Virus record (IMG/VR): IMGVR_UViG_3300034198_006385
Span: 1-64,000 of that record
Reading direction: 5' to 3' (one strand)
Origin: a virus
Length of the DNA: 64,000 bases
Below the pieces are notes generated by a model. That model saw only the letters and a list, made by a program, of their open reading frames with translations, made no database searches and was not told where the DNA came from. Below, one piece after another: positions 28,757-36,235 of this stretch; the first letter of the stretch is position 1; each line of letters opens with the position of its first letter. Both the position numbers and the translations under genes were made by a program.

Positions 28757-29404
28757 TCACCTTACAATATTATTAACCATAATCTTTGCTTGCGCTATTT
28801 TTGATTCTAGCGTAATGCCGGGCCAATGTAAAGCCCAATCTCCGTGCTGCCATATCATACTATGCCCCAACAAATCAATATCTGTTGGAAGTTGATCATG
28901 ACGATAAATTTGTTTTTGTAAACTATTCATATATCGAGCAGGAACAATACCAAGAATATCTTTATATTGATTTAATGTGTCAATAACGACTTGTTGTTCT
29001 TTCCATGAATGATTCGTATAAATTGGTTCCAACGAAAGTAAGTCACAAATATATTGTTTGCATTCAGGAGAATTACGAAACAATGCATTACCAACATTTA
29101 TTCCATTAAAATACATTGACCAAATTACATGAACATTAGAATTAATTCTATCTTCTATCTTAATATTAAAATTGGTTACGATTGCATCACAATCAACAAT
29201 GAATAACCACTCACACTCAGGATATAATTCAAACACTTCTAAGACCAAATGAAGTCTGGCGAACCCCATATCAGGAGTCCGCCAGTTATTTTTCTTACAA
29301 TAGAAAGTATATCCGTGTTTATCGCAATATTCTTTCTTTGTTTGATCTGTTATAGTGGCTAAATCTTCATACCCTTCAGTATTAAATGATACCACTACAA
29401 ACAT
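28757..29404 (-). CDS. Glycosyltransferase, GT34/galactosyltransferase-like
   Basis: 215 residues. The DxD metal/nucleotide-sugar motif is in FIVDCDAIVTN near residue 69, followed by NGINVGNALFRNSPECKQ, WKEQQVVID and the closing GDWALHWPG. This series matches the GMA12/MNN10 (GT34) type of small retaining glycosyltransferases, which phages also carry. It is immediately downstream of gp32, overlapping it by one base, and upstream of the deoxysugar cassette. It could be the enzyme that transfers the unusual sugar, but its donor and acceptor are unknown. Confidence 0.78.
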   Translation of the reverse strand: MFVVVSFNTEGYEDLATITDQTKKEYCDKHGYTFYCKKNNWRTPDMGFARLHLVLEVFELYPECEWLFIVDCDAIVTNFNIKIEDRINSNVHVIWSMYFNGINVGNALFRNSPECKQYICDLLSLEPIYTNHSWKEQQVVIDTLNQYKDILGIVPARYMNSLQKQIYRHDQLPTDIDLLGHSMIWQHGDWALHWPGITLESKIAQAKIMVNNIVR

Positions 29405-30357
29405 TATTTTCTCTTAGCCATTTTTTTAAAGAAACTCATTTCATTATCATCTTCTTCTTCGTCGTTATCATTATTCGATGATGAAGTATTTTCCTTTTCA
29501 TTATTTTCATCATCGTCATCGTCCCATGGAACTTGATTTACATTTTTATTAATGAGTTTATTAGTAGTTGTTTTTGGTGCATCAATATTAGATGATTTTT
29601 TAGGTTGAGATGTCCCAAGAACATATTCGAGGCGTTTCTTTAGTTCATCATATGATTTAAATTTTTCAGGAGCAATTTCTGATTGCAGAGAATGAGAGGA
29701 CTTCCAGATTTTTTCTAGAACATCATCATCATCAGAAATAGATGTAGGTGGTTTTACAAACACCGATTGATCGTAATTCCTATTACCTTCTACCCTACGA
29801 ATAATTAGACGAAAATTACACCCTTCCCACATATCAAAAACATTAATTGGTGCATCATCTTCAAATGTTGGATGAAGCATTTCATTAATTTTATCATAGA
29901 TTTTTTTACCAAATTTAAAACGAAATACTTTTCCGTTATTTTCTGGTGCGCCTTTATCATCAATAACAAGAATATTGGCAACATAATATAATTTACGTTT
30001 ACGATCTTTAGCTAATTGAATATTTTCTTTATCACCAGATTCATAAAGTTGATTATTCATTTCAACAACAGGATCATCTTGACCTAATGTTGTTAAACAT
30101 TTTTCAATATACCAACGCTTTTTATCGCCATGAACAACATTAAAACCATGTTCCCAATAACGGATTAGGGCATCTTCTTCATTTGGGGGAGGAGGAAGAA
30201 ATCTAATAATTGCCAGACCATTTCCAGCTTTATCTACTGTTGGTTGCCAATAAGTATCATCATCATAATTTTGTTTTGTATTTTGTGCTTGCAATTGTTT
30301 TGCAAGATTTTCTGCTTGTGCTTTACGATTATTTTTTAGTTCGGCAAAATTTACCAT
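29404..30357 (-). CDS. gp32: Single-stranded DNA-binding protein gp32
   Basis: 317 residues. The core is clear: YWQPTVDKAGNGLAIIRFLP, YYVANILVIDDKGAPENNGKVFRFKFGKKIYDKIN (about 127-160) and FKSYDELKKRLEYVLG. The basic N-terminal cooperativity region (KNNRKAQAENLAKQLQ) and an acidic tail rich in D, E and N are present, though the tail ends in a basic KKMAKRK. Of the His-Cys3 zinc site only His76 and Cys87 remain. gp32 coats ssDNA and recruits gp59, gp61 and gp33 partners, several of which are encoded just upstream. Confidence 0.93.
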   Translation of the reverse strand: MVNFAELKNNRKAQAENLAKQLQAQNTKQNYDDDTYWQPTVDKAGNGLAIIRFLPPPPNEEDALIRYWEHGFNVVHGDKKRWYIEKCLTTLGQDDPVVEMNNQLYESGDKENIQLAKDRKRKLYYVANILVIDDKGAPENNGKVFRFKFGKKIYDKINEMLHPTFEDDAPINVFDMWEGCNFRLIIRRVEGNRNYDQSVFVKPPTSISDDDDVLEKIWKSSHSLQSEIAPEKFKSYDELKKRLEYVLGTSQPKKSSNIDAPKTTTNKLINKNVNQVPWDDDDDENNEKENTSSSNNDNDEEEDDNEMSFFKKMAKRK

Positions 30358-30361
30358 TTTA

Positions 30362-30982
30362 TTATTTCTCCATATAATTTGTATAATTAGTATCTTCTGT
30401 ATATTTGAATTTTTGTATTGCTACATTTTTATATATGTCCGTTTCCACCCTAATAAAAGGTTTATACTTAATTAATTTTTGGTAAATATCAGGCCAAATA
30501 ATGTCATCCTGAATTTTACCATTAATAACACTGAGAAAATTCGTCAATCTATCAATAATAATGACGGTTTCAGGTGTTATTTTTTGTTGAAGATAACAAC
30601 GTATAATTTTAGGGTAAATATCAATATCTTCTATTATCCTAAAATTATTATCAAAATCTTCATCGAATTTAGAAAGATCACTCTTAAAAGTATATAAGAG
30701 TGATTCTCTTACCTTCTGGCGTTTCTTATATACCGAATCCCCTTGTTTAGTCAAGCAATCTGTGACCCAACATTTGGAATTTTCGAAAAGATTAGCAACT
30801 ATTAATCCTTCAGGATCATTCATTTTAGACAATTTATAAAATGCATATTTGTCATTTCTTTTTTCAAATGATTCTGGTTTAAGATTAACTTTTCCTCTAT
30901 ATTTAAAATAGTCATATTTTTTATTTTTAAAATGCATTGATAAACTTGTAAATAAACAAAAAGCATCAAATGAAGTCATCAT
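30362..30982 (-). CDS. gp59: Helicase loader gp59
   Basis: 206 residues with FDAFCLFTSLSMHFKNKKYDYFKYRGKV at the N-terminus, corresponding to VYKLYLMIKQHMNGKYDVIKYN in T4 gp59, then KRNDKYAFYKLS and a C-terminal segment with TPETVIIIDRLTNFL. In T4 the protein loads gp41 helicase onto gp32-coated forks. Order gp32-gp59-gp33 is the T4 order. The start codons overlap the gp33 stop (AAATGATGA). Confidence 0.88.
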   Translation of the reverse strand: MMTSFDAFCLFTSLSMHFKNKKYDYFKYRGKVNLKPESFEKRNDKYAFYKLSKMNDPEGLIVANLFENSKCWVTDCLTKQGDSVYKKRQKVRESLLYTFKSDLSKFDEDFDNNFRIIEDIDIYPKIIRCYLQQKITPETVIIIDRLTNFLSVINGKIQDDIIWPDIYQKLIKYKPFIRVETDIYKNVAIQKFKYTEDTNYTNYMEK

Positions 30983-31176
30983 TTCACCAATTTTAATTTT
31001 TTCGCTTCTTCTTTTATTTCAGTAAAAAATATTTTATCACTTTGTATAATATCAGCAATAAAATATGGATCAAGTTCATTTCTTTCCATATAATGATTAA
31101 TAGCATCCATTAATAATATCTGATTACTTTTTGCTATATCTCTTATATTTTTAATATGTTCGTTTAATATTTTCAT
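30979..31176 (-). CDS. gp33: Late transcription coactivator gp33-like
   Basis: Short protein of 65 residues from the ATG (a TTG 21 bases upstream is the alternative). SNQILLMDAINHYMERNELDPYFIADII resembles the MSYLEATTAFLEEN-type helix pair of T4 gp33, and the place next to gp59 and gp32 is the T4 order. gp33 bridges RNA polymerase and the sliding clamp at late promoters. It overlaps the end of the nuclease gene. The shortness and low similarity keep confidence moderate. Confidence 0.7.
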   Translation of the reverse strand: MKILNEHIKNIRDIAKSNQILLMDAINHYMERNELDPYFIADIIQSDKIFFTEIKEEAKKLKLVK

Positions 31177-31846
31177 TATAATTTTTAATTGCCTCAATCA
31201 ATTGTTCAACATAATTATCTCTTTTTTCCTGAAATACATTCCCCCCGCCATCATTAAATGTCATAATAATAGTAAGATCAGTAATAGGAATACCAGTCAA
31301 TTCTTCAAACATAATACTATATGCTGTTGCTTGCATAAAATAAGTAGTAATATGTTCTTTCTTTTTTTCTTTACGTGATGTTTTATAATCAATAATAGAT
31401 TTTTTACCATTATATTTTGCGATTAAATCTGTTTTTCCGGCAACCCCAAGATAATCTGAATATAAAGATTTTTCAATAACATATACATCATCTACATTTT
31501 CGTCTAATATTTTTTTAATATATTTGAATGATAGATTAGTAATTACATCATTATTACCAAGATAATCTTCTTCATTCAATATATATCGTTCACAGGTATC
31601 GTGTAATAAGGTTCCTTTACGTGAAGCCTGTACCATAACTTTGCGGGCGTCTTGCTCGCCTACACGTTCTTTCCATTTATCAATACCATCCTTAGCTACA
31701 TGTGACATTACAGTTGTTACTGATGGATATGTTTTACCATTAGGATGATGATAAGTGCGACCAGTTTCAAGTGTTATAGATTTAACTATATCAAGTTTAC
31801 TTGTATCAAAATCAGTAATATAACGAAAATATTTAGAACGGGGCAT
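31151..31846 (-). CDS. PD-(D/E)xK family exonuclease
   Basis: 231 residues. The helical N-terminus (HHPNGKTYPSVTTVMSHVA, RKGTLLHDTCERYI) and the core GVAGKTDLIAKYNGKKSIIDYKTS with D-x(n)-D-x-K, followed by YFMQATAYSIMFEELTG, are typical of Cas4/RecB-like phage exonucleases. Candidate metal ligands are His58 in LLHDT, Asp in KTDLIA and Asp/Lys in IIDYKT. A role in recombination or host DNA degradation is inferred. It overlaps the PhoH stop by one base and gp33 by 26 bases. Confidence 0.85.
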   Translation of the reverse strand: MPRSKYFRYITDFDTSKLDIVKSITLETGRTYHHPNGKTYPSVTTVMSHVAKDGIDKWKERVGEQDARKVMVQASRKGTLLHDTCERYILNEEDYLGNNDVITNLSFKYIKKILDENVDDVYVIEKSLYSDYLGVAGKTDLIAKYNGKKSIIDYKTSRKEKKKEHITTYFMQATAYSIMFEELTGIPITDLTIIMTFNDGGGNVFQEKRDNYVEQLIEAIKNYNENIKRTY

Positions 31847-32598
31847 TAAGATAAACCCATCTTATATCTTTCTAAGATATATTCTTTAACAAATCCCGAA
31901 CGAACAATATCCTCAATTTCAAAATCAATTGTTTGAACAGATTTAATTCCATTCAATACATCCATAATTTCCGCTAAACCAGATTGTTCTGTTTTTTTAT
32001 CTTTTAAATCATCTTGTCTATAATCGCCACACATAATAAATCGTGTATTTTTACCAATACGAGTAAGAATACTATGTAATTCCATACGAGTCATATTTTG
32101 CATTTCATCAACAATAATAATTGCATCATCAAATGTCAAACCACGTACAAATGATGTAGATTGAAATTCAATAATACCTTTTGATTTTAATTGAGAATAA
32201 GCAAATTTTGTATGAAATAATTCATTACAAATATTATCATATGGCAATTCGTAAATATTAATTTTTTCCGTAATTTTTCCAGGCAAGAATCCAATATCTC
32301 TAGTAGGAACAACACTACGCACAATGATTATTTTTTTATATCGAGGATTTTCTTGAAATATTTCATCAAGAGCAAGATATAAAGAAATATAGGTTTTTCC
32401 GGTTCCTGCAACACCATGAAGAATTAAATGTTTATTATCATCAAATGCATCAAATGTTCTTTGTTGCCTTATTGTTAAGGGTTTAATTGTTTTAAGTTCA
32501 AATAATGATGATAATGATTGATTAACTGCTGTATTCGCAGATGAATTATTACGTGCTTGTTTTTTTCTTTTTGTTTTTAGTGACCGTTCTGTAGACAT
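31846..32598 (-). CDS. phoH: PhoH-like ATPase
   Basis: 250 residues with Walker A GVAGTGKT at 62-69, a conserved IIVRSVVPTRDIGFLPG segment near 110 and Walker B IIIVDEMQNM near 165, plus the TRIGKNTRFIMCGDYRQ sensor. The Lys/Arg-rich N-terminus (KTKRKKQARNN) is not part of the ATPase core. PhoH is widespread in marine phages; its function is not settled (possible RNA-related helicase/ATPase). It overlaps both neighbours by one base. Confidence 0.93.
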   Translation of the reverse strand: MSTERSLKTKRKKQARNNSSANTAVNQSLSSLFELKTIKPLTIRQQRTFDAFDDNKHLILHGVAGTGKTYISLYLALDEIFQENPRYKKIIIVRSVVPTRDIGFLPGKITEKINIYELPYDNICNELFHTKFAYSQLKSKGIIEFQSTSFVRGLTFDDAIIIVDEMQNMTRMELHSILTRIGKNTRFIMCGDYRQDDLKDKKTEQSGLAEIMDVLNGIKSVQTIDFEIEDIVRSGFVKEYILERYKMGLS

Positions 32599-32837
32599 TA
32601 TCGAAAATTAATACCTTTCCCGCGTGAATGATGTTTTTGTACATTTTTTAATACATCACGAAAACCTTTATCAATAGTTTTAACACCAAGAGCCACAGGA
32701 TCACCCAACATAATTGGCGTTGTAAAGATTTGTTCAACATTTGGATTATACTTTAAATAATGTTCACGTTCAGAATTAGTCATAAATTCTGTCCATTCTT
32801 CACCCGTTGTATTATTTCTAAAATTATAATTAGGCAT
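32598..32837 (-). CDS. Small conserved phage protein with FmdB-like N-terminus
   Basis: 79 residues. The start MPNYNFRNNTTGEEWTEFMT resembles FmdB-type zinc-ribbon proteins (MPxYxFxCxxCGxxFE) but without any cysteine, as in small proteins located beside phoH in marine T4-like phages. The C-terminus is basic (KNVQKHHSRGKGINFR). The function is unknown. Confidence 0.7.
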   Translation of the reverse strand: MPNYNFRNNTTGEEWTEFMTNSEREHYLKYNPNVEQIFTTPIMLGDPVALGVKTIDKGFRDVLKNVQKHHSRGKGINFR

Positions 32838-33174
32838 TTTCTGTTTCTTTAAAAATTGGTAAATATTCTGTAAACATGATTATTTGAGAAAGTAAATTTG
32901 TTGTTGCTACTACTGGAAATTCCATATTATTAAATGTATCTTTTGATACTACATTTTTATAAAAATTTTCAGTAATATTTTCTTTACCTTTATAAATTTC
33001 CATATATGTTACTGCCCTATATTTGTCAGTCATTCCTATACCTTCATAGGTATGAAGCAATTTAATAAAATATTCATTTGGTAAAGGAATGGTAGTAACA
33101 TATTCAGGATTTAAATCACTATTTGGTAAGTAAGGATTTTCAGCGAAAGTAATTTTCATATTCATCATTTTCAT
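32830..33174 (-). CDS. Unknown protein of the phoH operon
   Basis: 114 residues, or about 109 from the inner ATG (MKITFAENPY), which lies after the overlapping gene's coding and may be the true start. Alternating strands and helices, no motif. It overlaps its downstream neighbour by 8 bases and its upstream neighbour by 35. Confidence 0.6.
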   Translation of the reverse strand: MKMMNMKITFAENPYLPNSDLNPEYVTTIPLPNEYFIKLLHTYEGIGMTDKYRAVTYMEIYKGKENITENFYKNVVSKDTFNNMEFPVVATTNLLSQIIMFTEYLPIFKETENA

Positions 33175-33325
33175 CGTTATCTAATCTATTATTTTTACGA
33201 TTTTGTTTTCTGCGTTCGTCTTTCCATTTATCTTTTTTTAAATTTTTATGATAATTGGAATTATCTTGATATTCATAATCATCATCGAAATATTTTCGAT
33301 TATGCTTTTTAAATGATTTACTCAT
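33140..33325 (-). CDS. Small highly charged protein
   Basis: 61 residues, almost wholly K, R, D, E, N and Y (HNRKYFDDDYEYQDN, KWKDERRKQNRKNNR). Likely disordered; nucleic-acid or protein binding is possible. Overlaps the DUF6433-like gene by 8 bases and the next gene by 35, in keeping with a real packed gene. No family recognised. Confidence 0.55.
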   Translation of the reverse strand: MSKSFKKHNRKYFDDDYEYQDNSNYHKNLKKDKWKDERRKQNRKNNRLDNDENDEYENYFR

Positions 33326-33746
33326 CTATTAAACCTGGGTATACCTTTTCAATAAATTTGCGGGTTATTTTTTTATAGGGTAATTTCTTATCCTTTATTG
33401 ATACTAGCAGTTCGGCATCATTCTTGTCAATGCTTTCTAACAGCATAATGAATAATTGTTCTCTCCGTAATTTATTTTGTGGTTGTGCCATTGCAGCATG
33501 TAAATTAGTAAACCTATCTAATTTTTTTACTTCAGAATATAACATTCCTTGTGCATCAATAAATTCAGATGGTTTATATGGAACAGTTCCACCTTTTGGA
33601 AGTAGAAATTCAATTCTTTCATCAAAACAATATTTTAATAATAATCGTATTGCTGGACTATCATTTTGATGTAAATATTTAATTCTTTTATCGGAATCAT
33701 CTATTTCATTAGCATTTTTAAAAATTTCAGAAATACTCAATCTCAT
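33318..33746 (-). CDS. DUF6433-like conserved phage protein
   Basis: 142 residues. NDSPAIRLLLKYCFDERIEFLLPKG, then LHAAMAQPQNKLRREQLFIMLLESI and AELLVSIKDKKLPYKKIT form the pattern I associate with the DUF6433 proteins of T4-like marine phages. It is the first gene of the minus-strand replication and sugar run and lies about 87 bases downstream of a strong sigma70-type start. Function unknown. Confidence 0.8.
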   Translation of the reverse strand: MRLSISEIFKNANEIDDSDKRIKYLHQNDSPAIRLLLKYCFDERIEFLLPKGGTVPYKPSEFIDAQGMLYSEVKKLDRFTNLHAAMAQPQNKLRREQLFIMLLESIDKNDAELLVSIKDKKLPYKKITRKFIEKVYPGLIDE

Positions 33747-33825
33747 AATTATATTTTTTCCTTAGTTAATAACATTGGTTTCCTATTCATTAATAGTTAT
33801 CATTATATATTAAATATGTTTCCCT

Positions 33826-33840
33826 TGTGGACACTCCACA
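33826..33840. promoter_or_regulatory. Palindrome overlapping the transcription start (possible operator)
   Basis: TGTGGA-CAC-TCCACA is a perfect 6-base inverted repeat placed immediately downstream of the -10 element of the minus-strand promoter. An operator for a host or phage repressor, or a 5' RNA hairpin, is possible. The 9-mer TGTGGACAC recurs at 39672-39680 inside a larger inverted repeat. Confidence 0.45.
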
Positions 33841-33867
33841 TTATATCCATAATTTTGGAAATGTCAA
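33840..33867 (-). promoter_or_regulatory. Sigma70-type promoter for the replication operon
   Basis: On the minus strand TTGACA (33867-33862) is separated by 16 bases from TATAAT (33845-33840). Both hexamers are perfect matches to the bacterial consensus. The expected start point is near 33833, inside a palindrome, with a leader of about 87 bases before the DUF6433-like gene. It should drive the run from that gene toward phoH, gp32 and possibly the sugar cassette. Confidence 0.8.
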
Positions 33868-33880
33868 CAAAAAAATGCGG

Positions 33881-33908
33881 TTGCATAAATTTTTTTTAGG
33901 GGTATAAT
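33881..33908 (+). promoter_or_regulatory. Sigma70-type promoter for the plus-strand zincin gene
   Basis: TTGCAT, 16 bases, TATAAT on the plus strand. The expected start point (about 33914-33916) coincides with the ATG at 33915, so the transcript may be leaderless. The only purine-rich stretch upstream (AGGGG, 33898-33902) lies partly in the -10 region and is too far from the ATG for normal use. Confidence 0.6.
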
Positions 33909-33914
33909 AATAAG

Positions 33915-34496
33915 ATGAAAATAAGAATTTACAAATGTATAGACAAAGATAAAAAACAACTAATTAATTATATGGTTAATTTTTTTGGTCATGTTTTGTT
34001 CCCCGAATTAATGAATAATGATGATTATATTTTACGTATAAAATTTTCTTCAAAAGAAAAAATGATGCATAATGATTTTAAAGAAATATTTGGATTAACA
34101 CATCATTATAAAATTAAAAATAAATTGTTGAAAAAAGAAGTTGGTGTTGATTTATCAGAAGAACAAAATATTTTTATGACCACAAGAACATTGATTCATG
34201 AATTGGCTCATGTTAAACAAATATGGATTGATAATACAGAATTTCATGAAGATCATGTATTATGGAATGGAGTATTGCATTCATACGATGAGTATGATAC
34301 ATATTGGCTCTATCCTTGGGAAATAGAGGCACATGGTTATGAGACAGTTCTTTTTAATTTGTTTATAGAAAAATATTCTCTCGTAAAACAAACTTTTTCA
34401 TTACCATATATTAAAATTCTGGAAAATATTAAAAATGTCGATGACACGCGAAGAACGATTTCTGAAGGAATTGGAAAAGGTTGCGTTGGCAATTAA
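33915..34496 (+). CDS. Zincin-type metallopeptidase-like protein
   Basis: 193 residues with TLIHELAHVKQIW: the HExxH motif (His95, Glu96, His99) and, 37 residues later, PWEIEAHGYE, which offers a third glutamate ligand. This is the metzincin/gluzincin-like arrangement of small phage and bacterial zinc peptidases (SprT-like group as the nearest idea). No signal peptide is seen, so it would act in the cytoplasm on a host or phage protein. It overlaps the following deaminase gene by 62 bases. Confidence 0.7.
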   Translation: MKIRIYKCIDKDKKQLINYMVNFFGHVLFPELMNNDDYILRIKFSSKEKMMHNDFKEIFGLTHHYKIKNKLLKKEVGVDLSEEQNIFMTTRTLIHELAHVKQIWIDNTEFHEDHVLWNGVLHSYDEYDTYWLYPWEIEAHGYETVLFNLFIEKYSLVKQTFSLPYIKILENIKNVDDTRRTISEGIGKGCVGN

Positions 34497-34857
34497 TCCT
34501 AGTTCTACTAATCGCGCACGATTGGCGGCATGTTTGGTCTATAAGAATAATATAATTTCTTATGGAATAAATCAAATGAAGAGCCATCCTTTTCAGGCAC
34601 GATTTTCTCGCAATTCAGAATCAATTTATCTTCATGCTGAAACCGATTGTATCAAGAATGCATTGCGTATAATTGATATTAATGAAATAAGTAAGTCTAC
34701 TCTTTATATTTGTAGAATTAAGTATTGTGATACTTCAAAGAAGCAATTGATTTGGGGGCTTAGTAAGCCATGCAACGGTTGTGCTAAGGCTATTGCTACC
34801 TTTAATATTAAAAATGTAGTTTATACGTGCGATAATGGTTTTTATAAATATCTATAA
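34435..34857 (+). CDS. Cytidine/deoxycytidylate deaminase-family protein
   Basis: 140 residues. HAETDCIKNAL (His67, Glu69) and KPCNGCAKAI (Cys113, Cys116) make up the zinc-binding and catalytic site of the deaminase fold. A second, clearer dCMP deaminase occurs at 48916-49365, so this one may have another substrate. The protein is shorter in the N-terminal part. It begins inside the zincin gene and is followed by an AT-rich inverted repeat. Confidence 0.78.
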   Translation: MSMTREERFLKELEKVALAINPSSTNRARLAACLVYKNNIISYGINQMKSHPFQARFSRNSESIYLHAETDCIKNALRIIDINEISKSTLYICRIKYCDTSKKQLIWGLSKPCNGCAKAIATFNIKNVVYTCDNGFYKYL

Positions 34858-34869
34858 ATTATAGATATT

Positions 34870-34901
34870 AATTTATTATCAAATTTTAAAGATAATAAAT
34901 T
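34870..34901. repeat. AT-rich 11-bp inverted repeat before a structural gene
   Basis: AATTTATTATC and GATAATAAATT are perfect complements with a 10-base loop. The right arm ends 16 bases before the ATG of the next virion gene, close to its ribosome-binding site (AAAAGGA). It may be a weak terminator after the deaminase gene, an RNA processing hairpin, or part of a late promoter region. Confidence 0.5.
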
Positions 34902-34917
34902 TGAAAAGGACATATTA

Positions 34918-36219
34918 ATGGCACAATTTCGTAAAGATACACATCAATATTTAAGTGATGGAAAAACTATATTTGAAGTAATGATGTTAGCCGATCAATA
35001 TGGAAATTTAGTTGGTCCCGCTAATCCATCAGGAACTTCTGTAGATGCATTTGGGCGGAATAGAATGTCTACCCCCTTAACTTTATTTGATTCTTCTTAT
35101 AGATATAGAGATAATAATCTTTGGTATACATCTAATACTGCTGGTACAACATATACATTTAATGCTAATTCTGGGTTAATGGATTTAACTCTTGATACTA
35201 CATCAAATTCTGAAATAATTAGAGAAACTACAAAAGTATTTTCATATCAACCGGGAAAATCATTATTAGTATTAAATACTTTTGTTTTTAATCCAACTAA
35301 AACTAATTTAAGACAAAGAGTTGGATATTTTGGTGCCCAAAATGGAATCTTTTTAGAACAAGATAATACAAATATTTATTTTGTTCAACGATCTTTTGTT
35401 AGTGGTAGTATAGTTGATACTAAAATATCTCAATCAAATTGGAATATTGATCCTTTAAATGGAACAGGACCATCATTATTAACATTAGATTTATCTAAAG
35501 CACAAATTTTTTGGATTGATTTAGAATGGCTTGGTGTTGGAAGTGTTAGATGTGGTTTTGTTATAGATGGTAAAATTATTCACTGCCATTCTTTTCATCA
35601 TGCCAATTTACTTACACAAACATATATTACTACTGCAAGTTTACCATTAAGATATGAAATAAAAAATACAGGAACAGTTACTAGTAATAGTAATTTAAAA
35701 CAAATTTGTTCAACTGTAATTTCAGAGGGTGGATATGAATTAAGAGGCGCGCAGCAATCTATTGGAACCGCAATAACATCCGCAAAAGCATTAGCAACTG
35801 CTGGAACATATTATCCTGTAGTATCTATTAGATTAAAATCGACACATCTTGATGGTATAGTTATATTATCTGCTATTTCTTTGCAGGGATTAGGTAATAA
35901 TACAAATTATAATTGGAGAGTTATTGCCGATGGGACAGTTACTACTGCGGCATGGACTGATGCTGGTTCGACATCTTCAGTTGAATATACATTAAGTGGA
36001 ACAGCTATTTCTGGTGGAAGAACCCTTGCTAGTGGGTATTTTAGTTCATCAACACAAAGTTCAATGCCTGTTGAAATTTTAAAAGAAGCATTATTTAAAT
36101 TTCAATTAGAAAGAAATAGTTTAACATCAACACCAGTAACATTAAGTTTAGCTGTAGCCGCTAGTGTTGATACATCTACTGTATTTGGCTCAATAGATTG
36201 GGAAGAAGTTTCAAGATAA
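34918..36219 (+). CDS. Virion structural protein (beta-sandwich type)
   Basis: 433 residues. The N-terminal region VDAFGRNRMSTPLTLFDSSYRY is a conserved-looking phrase in large phage particle proteins. The middle has WIDLEWLGVGSVRCGFVIDGKIIHCHSFHHAN, as in lectin-like sandwich folds of neck or head-fibre proteins, and the end is a TSSVEYTLSGTAISGG repeat area. It heads a run of six probable structural genes in one direction. Exact location in the virion is unknown. Confidence 0.7.
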   Translation: MAQFRKDTHQYLSDGKTIFEVMMLADQYGNLVGPANPSGTSVDAFGRNRMSTPLTLFDSSYRYRDNNLWYTSNTAGTTYTFNANSGLMDLTLDTTSNSEIIRETTKVFSYQPGKSLLVLNTFVFNPTKTNLRQRVGYFGAQNGIFLEQDNTNIYFVQRSFVSGSIVDTKISQSNWNIDPLNGTGPSLLTLDLSKAQIFWIDLEWLGVGSVRCGFVIDGKIIHCHSFHHANLLTQTYITTASLPLRYEIKNTGTVTSNSNLKQICSTVISEGGYELRGAQQSIGTAITSAKALATAGTYYPVVSIRLKSTHLDGIVILSAISLQGLGNNTNYNWRVIADGTVTTAAWTDAGSTSSVEYTLSGTAISGGRTLASGYFSSSTQSSMPVEILKEALFKFQLERNSLTSTPVTLSLAVAASVDTSTVFGSIDWEEVSR

Positions 36220-36235
36220 AAAATAGGGAAATGTT

